64,000 bases of DNA from Pontibacter sp. G13. Its GTDB lineage: Bacteria > Bacteroidota > Bacteroidia > J057. The stretch is from assembly GCF_031851795.1 (NCBI RefSeq), contig NZ_CP134696.1:2527001-2591000 (forward strand), read 5' to 3'. Shown piece after piece: positions 36,970 through 45,964 of this stretch (position 1 is its first letter; each line of letters starts with the position of its first letter). Under the pieces are notes generated by a model. It saw only the letters and a program-made list of their open reading frames with translations. It was not told the origin of the DNA and did not search any database. A program made the position numbers and the translations under genes.

Positions 36970-38289
36970 ATGAATTTGATCATTGTTCTGCTGGGGGTGA
37001 TTGCCTTGATGCTACTGATTCTGGTAGTGAGGCTTCATACATTTCTGGCATTCATCTGTGTATCCCTCGGAGTCGGCATCGCCGTGGGTCTATCTCCACT
37101 GGACACGGTGGCCGCCATTCAACAAGGCATGGGCGACACGCTTGGCTTCATCGTCCTCATATTGGGATTGGGCGCCATGCTCGGGACGCTGGTTGCCGAC
37201 AGTGGTGCTGCCCAACGAATCACTGGAAGTTTGATCGAGGTCTTCGGGATGAAACGACTGCAAGCTGCCTTGGTATTGACGGGTTTTGTGGTCGGGATCC
37301 CCATGTTCTACAATGTGGGTTTTGTGGTCATGGTCCCACTCGTGTTTAGCGTGACAGCCATGACTCGTATGCCACTGGTGTATGTTGGGCTTCCCATGCT
37401 TGCCTCGCTGTCAGTCACTCATGGATTTCTTCCTCCTCACCCAGCTCCATCGGCCTTGGCTGACGCTTTTCAAGCCGATATAGGCCTCACGATGATCTAC
37501 GGTATTGCCGTTGCCATTCCTGCCATTATCGTAGCTGGGCCCTTGTTCTCGCGCCGCTTGTTGCACCTCAACCCTTCTCCGCCAGAAGCATTCAGCCAAC
37601 CAGAATTGAAGGCGCCAGAATCACTTCCGAGCCTCGGAATCAGTCTGACAGCCGCCTTGATGCCTGCCATCCTGATGGGAGTTGCCACGGTTTTGGGATG
37701 GTGGATAGATCCCACCTCCATGTTCGGAAAGACATTGGCATTTATTGGCAATCCCATCATGGCCATGTTGCTGTCAGTTCTCGTTGCCATAGTCCTGCTG
37801 GGTACGATGCAGGGAAAAGCCATGAAACCCCTGATGGAAGAAATGGCAGAGGGCGTCAAACGGATTTCCATGATCATGCTCATCATCTCCGGAGCAGGGG
37901 CGTTGAAACAAGTCCTGAAAGAAAGTATGGTCAGTCAAGAAATCGCAGAATGGCTGATCGATACGCCCTTCCATCCGCTATTGCTGGCTTGGGGAATTGC
38001 CGCAATCATCCGAGTGTGTGTGGGTTCTGCGACCGTGGCGGGCATGACTACAGCGGGGATTATTGCTCCTTTTGTGGCGAGTGCAGGTATCTCTCCTGAA
38101 CTCATGGTATTGGCAGTGGGAGCGGGTTCCCTGATGTTTAGTCATGTGAATGACAGTGGATTCTGGATGTTTAAGGAATACTTTGGTCTGACAGTGGGAG
38201 AAACCCTTCGATCTTGGTCGATCATGGAAACGCTGGTATCAGTCATGGGAATTGCCGGAATCATGGCGCTTCAATTCCTATTAGGCTGA
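36970..38289 (+). CDS. GntP-family gluconate/organic acid permease
   Basis: 439 residues, about 12-14 hydrophobic helices. The start at 36970 (NLIIVLLGVIALM) is preferred to the upstream in-frame ATG at 36913, whose extra residues are not membrane-like. The GntP signatures are present: LGLGAMLGTLVADSGAA, GIPMFYNVGFVVMVP, SVTHGFLPPHPAPSA and VGSATVAGMTTAGI, and the C-terminal FSHVNDSGFWMFKEY. It is a proton symporter for gluconate or a similar hydroxy acid in the inner membrane. No gluconate kinase or dehydratase gene is next to it, so the substrate is open. Confidence 0.93.
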   Translation: MNLIIVLLGVIALMLLILVVRLHTFLAFICVSLGVGIAVGLSPLDTVAAIQQGMGDTLGFIVLILGLGAMLGTLVADSGAAQRITGSLIEVFGMKRLQAALVLTGFVVGIPMFYNVGFVVMVPLVFSVTAMTRMPLVYVGLPMLASLSVTHGFLPPHPAPSALADAFQADIGLTMIYGIAVAIPAIIVAGPLFSRRLLHLNPSPPEAFSQPELKAPESLPSLGISLTAALMPAILMGVATVLGWWIDPTSMFGKTLAFIGNPIMAMLLSVLVAIVLLGTMQGKAMKPLMEEMAEGVKRISMIMLIISGAGALKQVLKESMVSQEIAEWLIDTPFHPLLLAWGIAAIIRVCVGSATVAGMTTAGIIAPFVASAGISPELMVLAVGAGSLMFSHVNDSGFWMFKEYFGLTVGETLRSWSIMETLVSVMGIAGIMALQFLLG

Positions 38290-38316
38290 TAAATGGATAA
38301 ATGAAGTTCCTTCATG

Positions 38317-38358
38317 CAGGGAGATTGTGTAAATTATCATATCTACGCAATCTCCCTG
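38317..38358 (+). other. 11 bp inverted repeat ending one base before a start codon
   Basis: CAGGGAGATTG and CAATCTCCCTG form a perfect 11 bp stem around a 20-base AT-rich loop. The right arm ends one base before the ATG at 38360, so in mRNA it would block the ribosome landing site. It might also serve as the gntP terminator, though no T-run follows. Confidence 0.6.
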
Positions 38359-38359
38359 T

Positions 38360-38944
38360 ATGTTTCAATTGAAAGTCGATCCGGATCTGGAACTTCGCAT
38401 GTTGTCCACTTTAGATGCCGAACCTCTCTTTGAATTGGTGGCGGCCAACCGTCAGTATCTCAAGCCTTGGATTCGGTGGCCGGATCAGATTCAAAGCGTG
38501 AACGACGCCCTCACGGCCATCATCAAAAACAGGAACGACTATCGGGTCCACAAATCACTTTTGACAGGTATCTTTTTTCGAGGGAATCTCGTGGGTGCCG
38601 TGGGACTCAACCATCTTGACTTGATCAATCAAAAGTCCGGGATCGGCTACTGGTTGGGGGAATCCTATCAGGGGAAGGGAATCATGACACGAGCAGTGAG
38701 AGCCCTTATCCGCTATGCCTTCATTCATCTTCGAATGAATCGGATCGAAATAGAATGCGCAACCAACAATCTATCTAGCCAAGGAGTCCCTGCCAGGCTT
38801 GGATTCCAACAAGAGGGAATCAGGCGACAATCAGAATATGTAAACGGTCATTTTGTAGACATGGTCGTATTCAGCCTCCTCCGCTCCGAATGGGCACAGC
38901 AAGCCCCAACCACCGTATCGGGTCATCCAGAGACCAATCTTTGA
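38360..38944 (+). CDS. RimJ/RimL-type GNAT N-acetyltransferase
   Basis: 194 residues. GNAT fold with the RimJ/RimL N-terminus (LELRMLSTLDAEPLFELV), KPWIRWPD, the acetyl-CoA loop IGYWLGESYQGKGIMTRA and NRIEIECATNN. Members acetylate the N-terminus of ribosomal proteins, but many close relatives have other targets. It lies 70 bases after the permease gene, beyond an inverted repeat. The C-terminal tail after SLLRSEW is short and not conserved. Confidence 0.85.
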   Translation: MFQLKVDPDLELRMLSTLDAEPLFELVAANRQYLKPWIRWPDQIQSVNDALTAIIKNRNDYRVHKSLLTGIFFRGNLVGAVGLNHLDLINQKSGIGYWLGESYQGKGIMTRAVRALIRYAFIHLRMNRIEIECATNNLSSQGVPARLGFQQEGIRRQSEYVNGHFVDMVVFSLLRSEWAQQAPTTVSGHPETNL

Positions 38945-39029
38945 TTGAGGAGAGGAATTGGTTCCTGTTGGAAAAAGTACGTAATTCATCTCCCCCCTCG
39001 ATCCATTCCACTTTACGATTAATCCTGAC

Positions 39030-39473
39030 ATGCAAATTGTACAGGCCACCTTGGCCGATCTGTCAGTCGTCGCGGATCTCTTTGATCAATATCGGCAATG
39101 GTACCGATGCGATGCTGATCTGAACGGAGCCGAACAGTATCTTCGTGCCCGTATGTCCCAATCCGAATCCGTCATTTTTCTTGCGAAAGACAAACAGGGA
39201 GCAGGAATGGGATTCACGCAATTGTATCCCATCTTTTCTTCCATCAACATGAAACGGATGTGGCTGCTCAATGATCTCTTCGTAGCCGAGGAAGCCCGAA
39301 AGCAAGGGGTAGGACAAGGGCTTCTAACAGCCGCACAAGGCCACGCCCAACAGACGGGTGCACATTCACTGATGCTGGAAACCGAGGTATCCAACCAACC
39401 CGCGCAAAAGCTCTATGAAGGGATGGGTTGGGTCCGTGCAGATGGATTCTACATGTATCACTTCAATGTGTAG
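39030..39473 (+). CDS. GNAT N-acetyltransferase
   Basis: 147 residues. Complete GNAT core: WLLNDLFVAEEARKQGVGQGLL is motif A with the acetyl-CoA pyrophosphate loop (R/Q-x-x-G-x-G/A), and LYEGMGWVRADGFYMY is motif B. The substrate is unknown. It follows the RimL-type gene by 85 bases on the same strand; the two are only distantly related in sequence. Confidence 0.87.
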   Translation: MQIVQATLADLSVVADLFDQYRQWYRCDADLNGAEQYLRARMSQSESVIFLAKDKQGAGMGFTQLYPIFSSINMKRMWLLNDLFVAEEARKQGVGQGLLTAAQGHAQQTGAHSLMLETEVSNQPAQKLYEGMGWVRADGFYMYHFNV

Positions 39474-39504
39474 GGGGATGGGAGAACGCAAGAACTCCAC
39501 TCCC

Positions 39505-39712
39505 TGTGCGGATGGCTAGTGGGGCGTGAGGCGCCTGTAGGATTCAGTCGGCAGGGGGCAAATGAGCCAAGATTCACTCATCAGTCGGTGCGAGTTCCCT
39601 AGCTCCGTATTCATGTTCCTACCGACCGAGCGTATAGCGAGTCCGAAAGGGTCCGACCTCGCGACTTTCATGCACGAGAGGTATGAATCTCCAACTCGCG
39701 AGGGCACGCCCA
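39505..39712 (+). repeat. dispersed intergenic repeat, copy 4 (forward orientation)
   Basis: Begins TGTGCGGATGGCTAGTGGGG, like copy 2, and ends CGCGAGGGCACGCCCAC. It contains the 18-base block shared exactly with copy 3. It fills most of the 325-base gap between two convergent genes. Confidence 0.75.
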
Positions 39713-39742
39713 CATACATATCCAGTCATACCCAAATAGAAC

Positions 39743-39772
39743 AGGGCTCACCCCAAATATCGAGTGAGCCCT
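39743..39772 (-). terminator. intrinsic terminator after the transglutaminase-like gene
   Basis: AGGGCTCAC/GTGAGCCCT perfect 9 bp stem, 26 bases after the minus-strand stop codon, followed by GTTCTATTT on that strand. Confidence 0.75.
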
Positions 39773-39798
39773 AAGATATGAGGAAAAAGGTCGATGGA

Positions 39799-41328
39799 TC
39801 AATATGCCACGACATTGGCCATCTGTCCATGCGTCTCGGGAAGCGACATCCCGTAATCCGCATTGATATAGGTCGGATCACAGATGGTGTATTTCTTGTT
39901 GCGGAACATCACATGATCCCCATTGACAGGTCCAGAGAACTTCACCGCAGTGGCCGCATGGCCCGGGTACATGAGGCCAATTACCTCCAGCCCGAGAATC
40001 TCCTGCACCAAATAGGCAAACAGCACAGAGCGGTCCTCGCAGTCGGAATATGGGAAGAACAACGTCTCCTCTGCAAATAGGTATTTCTCACCGCCAAACT
40101 GCTGATGATCGGTCTGATAAGCCAATCCCGTCTGAACAAATCTGAGGAGAAAATTCACGGACTCGGCCTCCTTGCTGCGGTTGCCGGTCGGCTGTAAATC
40201 TGCAACCGCCTCCTTGAGCGAGGCCACCAACGAGTTGCGGCAAGCCTCAGATACAGGCGCCGACATGTAGACGCTCAGATCCACAAACGGATAGGTCTTG
40301 TAGAATTCGAGTAAGTTGGCGTCTAGCTCGTATGGGATGTCATAGTTCTGGCCGGCGTATGAAAAGGAAACCGATTTGCGGATCGTCCGAGAAGCCAATC
40401 TGGGAGCAGCGGGCATACGCAGGTCCATGATCCGGTCGGCCTCAGGGTACTTCTGGGCGAACACTCGCGCTTGAATCAGGTCAATATCTCCTCCATCCAA
40501 ATCAATCGCATAGAACTTCTGGTCCTTGTTGCGAAGGAAAGTCTTGCCATAGAGAATCTGGCGAGTCGGCATCATGAGATACACATGGCCACCCTCGTAG
40601 GCAACGGTGGAAATGTACCCTGACTTGGAGAGCATAAACCACGAGAAGACCACGCGTTCGTTGGGTTGCGACGGGAAAATCTGGTGTGCGATCTGATTGA
40701 TCATTTGGGCGTACCCCCAATCGTTGACTTGGAGGCGAGCCGCTTCCCGGGTGATTTGGTACAGCAGCAATTCATACCGCGAATCTTCCAGCTGTTCCCA
40801 AGCGAGTGCGAGGGTTTTCTCATTGACCAATCCTTCCAGATCCACTTCCATTTCCGGATCGATCTTGAGTTCGAGGCTTTCGCCGAAATATGAGGCATTG
40901 GTCTCGGTCCCCAAATCTGTGAGCGCATCCGTTACAAACTCATCTTGCACAGGCTCCGGAACATCTGGGGCAGGGACCGCTGCTTTGGCAGCCAAAGGCG
41001 CCACATCCGATTGAGGAGAAAGGGGCACCACATCCAGTTGCCGCTCTTCGGGCGTTTCGCGGATGTCATTGGCGGGCTCGTAGACAAATGGCACATCGGG
41101 ATCTTGCCCTTCGGGGAATTCTCCTTCTGTGAAGCTCCTTTTGAGCCACATCCGCCGCATTTGATTGGCGAACCGTATTTCTACCCGTTGGTCTTGGGCT
41201 TGTTGTTTTTGCTTGACGCGTTCTTCTTGCTCGCGGAGCATTTCTTCCCACGTTTTTTGCGCGAAGGCATTGGGGCCGACAGTTGTCAAACCCAAGAGAC
41301 ACACGAGCGATATCCACCAGTACTTCAT
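39799..41328 (-). CDS. exported transglutaminase-like protein
   Basis: 509 residues. Signal peptide (WWISLVCLLGLTTVGPNAFAQ), then a Glu/Gln-rich helix, a Pro/Ala-rich linker (80-140) and two ordered regions. The C-terminal domain has a Cys-His-Asp triad in the transglutaminase order: Cys430 in YSDCEDRSVLF, His457 in PGHAATAV and Asp484 in ICDPTY. Proteins of this superfamily in bacteria act as peptidases or amide-forming enzymes. It is the last gene of a four-gene minus-strand cluster of exported proteins (caspase, LPP20-like, DUF4384, this one). The gap to the preceding gene is 60 bases. Activity is plausible because all three residues are present. Confidence 0.8.
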   Translation of the reverse strand: MKYWWISLVCLLGLTTVGPNAFAQKTWEEMLREQEERVKQKQQAQDQRVEIRFANQMRRMWLKRSFTEGEFPEGQDPDVPFVYEPANDIRETPEERQLDVVPLSPQSDVAPLAAKAAVPAPDVPEPVQDEFVTDALTDLGTETNASYFGESLELKIDPEMEVDLEGLVNEKTLALAWEQLEDSRYELLLYQITREAARLQVNDWGYAQMINQIAHQIFPSQPNERVVFSWFMLSKSGYISTVAYEGGHVYLMMPTRQILYGKTFLRNKDQKFYAIDLDGGDIDLIQARVFAQKYPEADRIMDLRMPAAPRLASRTIRKSVSFSYAGQNYDIPYELDANLLEFYKTYPFVDLSVYMSAPVSEACRNSLVASLKEAVADLQPTGNRSKEAESVNFLLRFVQTGLAYQTDHQQFGGEKYLFAEETLFFPYSDCEDRSVLFAYLVQEILGLEVIGLMYPGHAATAVKFSGPVNGDHVMFRNKKYTICDPTYINADYGMSLPETHGQMANVVAY

Positions 41329-41388
41329 GAGGTCAAATTATTGCTGGACTAAACAAGGAATTCGATTAGATAGCCACGTAGGTTGAGT

Positions 41389-42333
41389 CTACTCCTTCCG
41401 AATGGTAATGTCTACCCGCTGAATTTGGAGATCGTCGTTATACACACGTTGCGAGGCCATCCAAGCTTGGAACTTGGTATTGGACAGCTGCATGGGCATT
41501 TCGTAGGTTTTGTCATTACCTTCCACGACGAATGCCTCATCATCCCGGGCTTCCAGGAGTGGTTTGGTGATCTCCTTCTTGCTGAAGATGACATACATGG
41601 CGTTCAGCTCTTCGGGTTCGAAGGCGTACATTTCGTATTCATCGACATAGGCCTTCAGACGTTCAGGGGCTTGATCTTTGGAGAAAAGGAAATAGGTTTT
41701 ATCGCCTTTTACCGGAAATCCATTGTACATTCCACGGGGCATCTCACGATAAGGAAGAATCCGTTGGGAGATTTCCTGATCGGCTAGATAAATGGAAATG
41801 AATCCGTCTACGGGAGCACGGAAAGCCACATAAAAGGATTCTCCATCCTGAAATACCGTAGTGGCACATTGGGCGCTTTCGCAATCCAAGGGTTGGATAT
41901 CTAGCGTAATCTGAGGCTGTACAAATTCTTTGACTCGGCCTTTGATCTCGCATTGTACCCAAAGCTCATCATCCACAAACTTTCGGTCGCAAGATTCATC
42001 GAGCGTTTCGATCCATTCTCCGTTGACAAACGTTTCCGCCATCATATTGAAGATCTGGGTGGTCTCGGTCATCTCTCCAGTATCCACATTCTTGATGTAG
42101 GTGGAATTGCCTTGAATGATCACTTGACCAAATGCCTTTTCAATGGCATCGATCATGGCGATCCTTTTGCATTGGTCACAAGCATCGCCATAGGTCATAT
42201 CGTCCTCGATCCGCATTTGATATTTGGCTTGGGACTTTTTGACTTTTTGTGCTTGCACGGCAGGAAGAGAGAGACAGATCATGGCCAAGAGTGCCAGCAA
42301 GCGATTTCCGAAAGGTAGGTTGATATGTATCAT
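41389..42333 (-). CDS. exported protein with FlgT-like N-terminal and DUF4384 domains
   Basis: 314 residues from the ATG at 42333, which opens the leader LLALLAMICLSLPAVQAQ; twelve upstream codons are in frame. Residues about 30-140 resemble the LPP20/FlgT N-terminal fold (KRIAMIDAIEKAFGQVI, FVNGEWIETLDE). Residues about 165-240 match DUF4384 (FYVAFRAPVDGFISIYLAD, RILPY). DUF4384 often occurs in the same proteins or operons as caspase-fold domains in bacteria, and a caspase gene lies two genes upstream here. The role is unknown, possibly scaffolding in the periplasm. Confidence 0.75.
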   Translation of the reverse strand: MIHINLPFGNRLLALLAMICLSLPAVQAQKVKKSQAKYQMRIEDDMTYGDACDQCKRIAMIDAIEKAFGQVIIQGNSTYIKNVDTGEMTETTQIFNMMAETFVNGEWIETLDESCDRKFVDDELWVQCEIKGRVKEFVQPQITLDIQPLDCESAQCATTVFQDGESFYVAFRAPVDGFISIYLADQEISQRILPYREMPRGMYNGFPVKGDKTYFLFSKDQAPERLKAYVDEYEMYAFEPEELNAMYVIFSKKEITKPLLEARDDEAFVVEGNDKTYEMPMQLSNTKFQAWMASQRVYNDDLQIQRVDITIRKE

Positions 42334-42617
42334 GAGCACAAAAAAATCACGCCTGAGTAATATGAACAAATCCCAAAATCGGAACGCGCAGAAAGATTTC
42401 CTATCCTAGAAGCTGGTAGGCCCTTTCTTGCGATGGCATGAGATGGATTCCAGCTTCGTACACACTTAATCCCGACAGGATGAAATAAAGAATGGGAATG
42501 AACGGCAGGTGAAACGACATAGGCCGATCGACACATGACCATCCATTCCCATTGCTGGGCCCTCAAACGAGAGCAGGTTCATTTATGCTGAGTGATTTTC
42601 AATCACTTTGGGCGTTC

Positions 42618-43334
42618 CTAGCGGTCGAAGAGACGGTTGATCTCGTCGATCAAGTTGTCAGCTTCGTCTTCCAATTGAGCGCGAGCCTGAGCTTCCATCG
42701 CACGTTCAGCAGCGGCATAAGCTTCCTCAGAGTTGTAGTACAATTTGAGGTTGACTTCGATGTCCTTGCGGCCAACGTTACGCATCACTTTGAATCCAGG
42801 GCGAACGTATCCGAGGTGCTGTACGATGTAGTTTTTGCTTCCCAATACAACTTTGGTCAAAGACTCACCGGTTTCGCGGTCGATCTGTTCGTTGGCGATT
42901 TTGGACTCGATGATGGCGTTTACTTCGTTGGAGATTTGGCCAGCCATTTGAAGCTTGGCTACTTCCATCGCTTGCAATTCAGCAGCAGACTGCGTTTTAC
43001 CTACACCGTTTCCATCCGCGAAGATGTAAACTGGAGATCCATCAGGATTTTCTTGCAATTGCTTCACCCAGATTTTCTCGAGCTGCTTGTCCATCGGCAA
43101 GCTACCGGGGAAAATCACATAATCCGCTTTGCGGTACTTTTTGGCTTCTTTGCGAGCTTCTTTGACGGCCTTGCTGCGAACTTCTTTCAGCAGGGACTTT
43201 TCCTCCTTATTCCAAGCTTTGCGGACCTTTTTGGGGTTCTGGCGCTCAGGAGAACTCAATTGTGCGTAGGTATTGCTAACGGCGAAAGTCATCATGGCCA
43301 CCAGCAGGAAAGAAAGAAGGTTCTTGATTTTCAT
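42618..43334 (-). CDS. exported LPP20-like protein
   Basis: 238 residues. Signal peptide (LLSFLLVAMMTFAVSNTYAQ) without a lipobox Cys. A Lys/Arg-rich helix (residues 33-70) follows. The ~130-residue core has the LPP20-like pattern, with GVGKTQSAAELQAMEVAKLQMA and a C-terminal acidic helix (EDEADNLIDEINRLF). The GVGKT stretch resembles a Walker A motif but lacks the preceding strand and other P-loop parts, so nucleotide binding is unlikely. It sits between the caspase gene (83 bases away) and the DUF4384 gene (284 bases away). Confidence 0.7.
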   Translation of the reverse strand: MKIKNLLSFLLVAMMTFAVSNTYAQLSSPERQNPKKVRKAWNKEEKSLLKEVRSKAVKEARKEAKKYRKADYVIFPGSLPMDKQLEKIWVKQLQENPDGSPVYIFADGNGVGKTQSAAELQAMEVAKLQMAGQISNEVNAIIESKIANEQIDRETGESLTKVVLGSKNYIVQHLGYVRPGFKVMRNVGRKDIEVNLKLYYNSEEAYAAAERAMEAQARAQLEDEADNLIDEINRLFDR

Positions 43335-43417
43335 GACTCCAAGTTTAGAAGTTGATCAGTTGGTTCAATGTTAAATGTAAGTCTGTCAGAATCCAGATAT
43401 TCACTGGTTGGCCGATC

Positions 43418-45964
43418 TTAGTAAGACAAGATCACCCGGGAATCTCTTCCGTACACTTCCGGCGTTTGGGTTCGATTTTTCAATCGTCGGGCCATGGACG
43501 GTACCTCTTCGTAGAGGTAAGATTTCAATTCGTATAACGTCAGTTGACGGTCTCGATTCGCATTAGCTGCTCCCTGCAAACCCTTCAAAAAGTAGTAAGT
43601 GAAGAGCGAGTGCCGCTGGGCTGGATACCAGGAGGCGATCTGAGTTCCCGTAGCGGAGGTGAATACCATCGCATTTGGGTCGCTCAACACTCCGGTTTCC
43701 GATTTGATCCGCACCAGAGATGCAGCAGGGATCAGGGTTCCCTTATCCGAAGTTCCGCTAAAGCAGGCGTCGATCACGACAGTTAGTTGCTTGTAAGGGA
43801 TCTTCGCTAGGTTTTCGTACAAGGTGTTGATCGCATAGCCGTTGAATCTCACCAAGGTAGGATCGCAGTCGACTGGCACGAAATACCCTTCTTCTGTACT
43901 CAAATCAGGTGAACCGTGTCCACTGTAGAAGATAAAGACCTCTGATTCCTCAGGCTTCACCAGGTTGTACAATCTCGCCTTGTGGTCGCCTTTGGTACCG
44001 AAAATACCGTTGAAATCTGCTTGGGTTGCATTGGGTACGAAAATGATATTTTCCTCCATAAACCCGAAACTTTCGACCAAATATTTCCGCATGCTCGCAG
44101 CATCTTGCAAGGCAAAATCTACAGGGGGAACGTCACGGTTCTCGTAATCTCTATTTCCAATGATGACAGCAATGGCGTTTTCTCGGCGACGGATCGCTCT
44201 TGGAAGGCCCATGTCTACATCACTTGTCAGTTGTATCTCTTGAATGTCCTCCGCCTCAATAGGTGCGGCATTGATCACGACCCGATCCGCCAACTCCAAT
44301 TGTTGGTTGATGGAAACAGACATGACCTTTTCCGAGCCATACTGGCCTGTTTGATCCTTGATCACTGCCTTGATGGGCACCATCTCGCGATCATAGCGGC
44401 GGTTGGTAAAGAATTCGAAGTCAATGATCCGGCTTTCTCCGGCAGACAAACTGCCCAATTGGAACATATCATCCGCAGCGGGGAAGACATTCTGAGGGAG
44501 CATCATCTGGACCTGCACATTCTCGGCAGTTCCACGGCCTGTATTCTGAACTGCGAATTTGACCGTAATCGGTACTCCGAGTTGCATGCGTCCTCCGGAG
44601 TGGGAACCAAATTGGTGATCCACGACTTCCAATGCAGGAGGCTGATATGCCAAGGTTGGAATGCTGATTCGCAGTACGCCCGCATCAAACCCAAATTTTT
44701 CACGGACCTGAATTTCAAATTCTGCTTGACCTGTCTCAAGCTGATTGCCACCTGTTACCCGGATTTTTACATCCTGATATCGATTTGGAGGCAAAGTCCC
44801 GAGTTGTCTTTCCGCCTGGAATTCCAATCCACGCAATCCACTGGTTTCTGACACTTGAACTTGCAGTTCTTCTGCGTATCCGGGGCCTTCATTTTCCAGT
44901 CGGAACACGATATAGGTAGATTCACCCGCGTCGATCTGATTGTTGCCATTGACATCCTCAAAGCTGAGTCCCTGTCCTGACAATCTCGTTGGGCTTGAAG
45001 GACGACCACTTGGATTGAGGTCAGGCTCTACATCTTCGAAAATATCCCAATATCCTCCCCAGTCGTCATCTTGCCCTTGCTGAGGCGTTTGAGTGACTTC
45101 CGGCCATTCACGATCGGGAGTTTGGCGAGGAGCAGAAGCGGCCCCTTGTCCCAATTGGTAGCGAATGCCACGCTTGGCGAGCAACGCCTGAAAAGAATGG
45201 GTGTGGGAGATGGGGATGAAATTGATGTCGCGCTCTAGCCAGTGATAGGTGCGATATCCCATCTGGAATGCTTTTTCCAAATAATGGACGGCATTTTCGG
45301 TATCCCCAATCAGGCCATAAAGTCCAGCTACGTTGTACAAGATTGCCGCGTGATCTTTCCGATTGGATGAACCAGAAGCATGCAAGATGTTCTTGGTCAC
45401 TCGAACTGCACTCTGTGTTTCGTTCATCAGCAGTTTGGCGAACGCAGATTGGATCGAATTGGAATTGGTCAGGCGTAGCACCTCTTGCAGATCCCGGTGT
45501 GCGAGGTTGCGTTGGCGGAAAACCATCTTGCGGATTTTGCCACGGAAATACCACGAATCAGGGATATCGGAGCGGTATCCGATGGCAGCGCTGAAATCTT
45601 TGACCGCATAGTCATACTCTTGCAGAATGTAGAAGCACAAACCACGCTTGTAATAGATGCGCGCCAATCTCGAAGCACTCGGTGAGTCGTAGTACTTCAG
45701 GGCCTTGGTGTAATCCTCAATGGCCTGTTCGTATTGCCCTGCCGAAAAGTAGGCAGATGCACGGTTGTTGTAGGTGGTCCCACTGCGGGGATTTAAGCGC
45801 AGATGCCGAGAATATCTCGAAATCAGCTGCGGGCTACTCTCTCCTGTTCGAGCTTGGGAGAAACCAGTCTCCTCGTAGGAAGCCCGTCCAATTTGAGCAT
45901 GAACAGGCAAGGTCAAAATCAGCAGAATAGCAAGTTGAAACCAGGCGTAAAACGGCTTTTTCAT
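43418..45964 (-). CDS. exported TPR-caspase (peptidase C14-like) protein
   Basis: 848 residues. The ATG at 45964 opens a signal peptide (AWFQLAILLILTLPVHAQ); a frame continuing to 46135 has none. Order: TPR repeats (about 45-230, e.g. NNRASAYFSAGQYEQAIEDY), a linker, two or three CARDB-like beta-sandwich domains (330-560, EDVNGNNQIDAGESTYIVF), then a caspase-fold domain with the catalytic dyad His683 in YSGHGS and Cys734 in DACFSG. The peptidase looks intact and, being exported, would act in the periplasm or at the surface. The specificity pocket cannot be read. It is the first gene of the four-gene cluster. Confidence 0.88.
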   Translation of the reverse strand: MKKPFYAWFQLAILLILTLPVHAQIGRASYEETGFSQARTGESSPQLISRYSRHLRLNPRSGTTYNNRASAYFSAGQYEQAIEDYTKALKYYDSPSASRLARIYYKRGLCFYILQEYDYAVKDFSAAIGYRSDIPDSWYFRGKIRKMVFRQRNLAHRDLQEVLRLTNSNSIQSAFAKLLMNETQSAVRVTKNILHASGSSNRKDHAAILYNVAGLYGLIGDTENAVHYLEKAFQMGYRTYHWLERDINFIPISHTHSFQALLAKRGIRYQLGQGAASAPRQTPDREWPEVTQTPQQGQDDDWGGYWDIFEDVEPDLNPSGRPSSPTRLSGQGLSFEDVNGNNQIDAGESTYIVFRLENEGPGYAEELQVQVSETSGLRGLEFQAERQLGTLPPNRYQDVKIRVTGGNQLETGQAEFEIQVREKFGFDAGVLRISIPTLAYQPPALEVVDHQFGSHSGGRMQLGVPITVKFAVQNTGRGTAENVQVQMMLPQNVFPAADDMFQLGSLSAGESRIIDFEFFTNRRYDREMVPIKAVIKDQTGQYGSEKVMSVSINQQLELADRVVINAAPIEAEDIQEIQLTSDVDMGLPRAIRRRENAIAVIIGNRDYENRDVPPVDFALQDAASMRKYLVESFGFMEENIIFVPNATQADFNGIFGTKGDHKARLYNLVKPEESEVFIFYSGHGSPDLSTEEGYFVPVDCDPTLVRFNGYAINTLYENLAKIPYKQLTVVIDACFSGTSDKGTLIPAASLVRIKSETGVLSDPNAMVFTSATGTQIASWYPAQRHSLFTYYFLKGLQGAANANRDRQLTLYELKSYLYEEVPSMARRLKNRTQTPEVYGRDSRVILSY

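Noticed and set aside
42976-43040. Possible Walker A motif (GVGKT) in the LPP20-like protein
   Set aside because: It is not preceded by a beta strand, no Walker B or sensor motif follows and the protein is exported, where ATP is not available.
43982-44851. 289-codon open frame antisense to the caspase gene
   Set aside because: No leader or domain, and the sense strand encodes well-defined beta domains.
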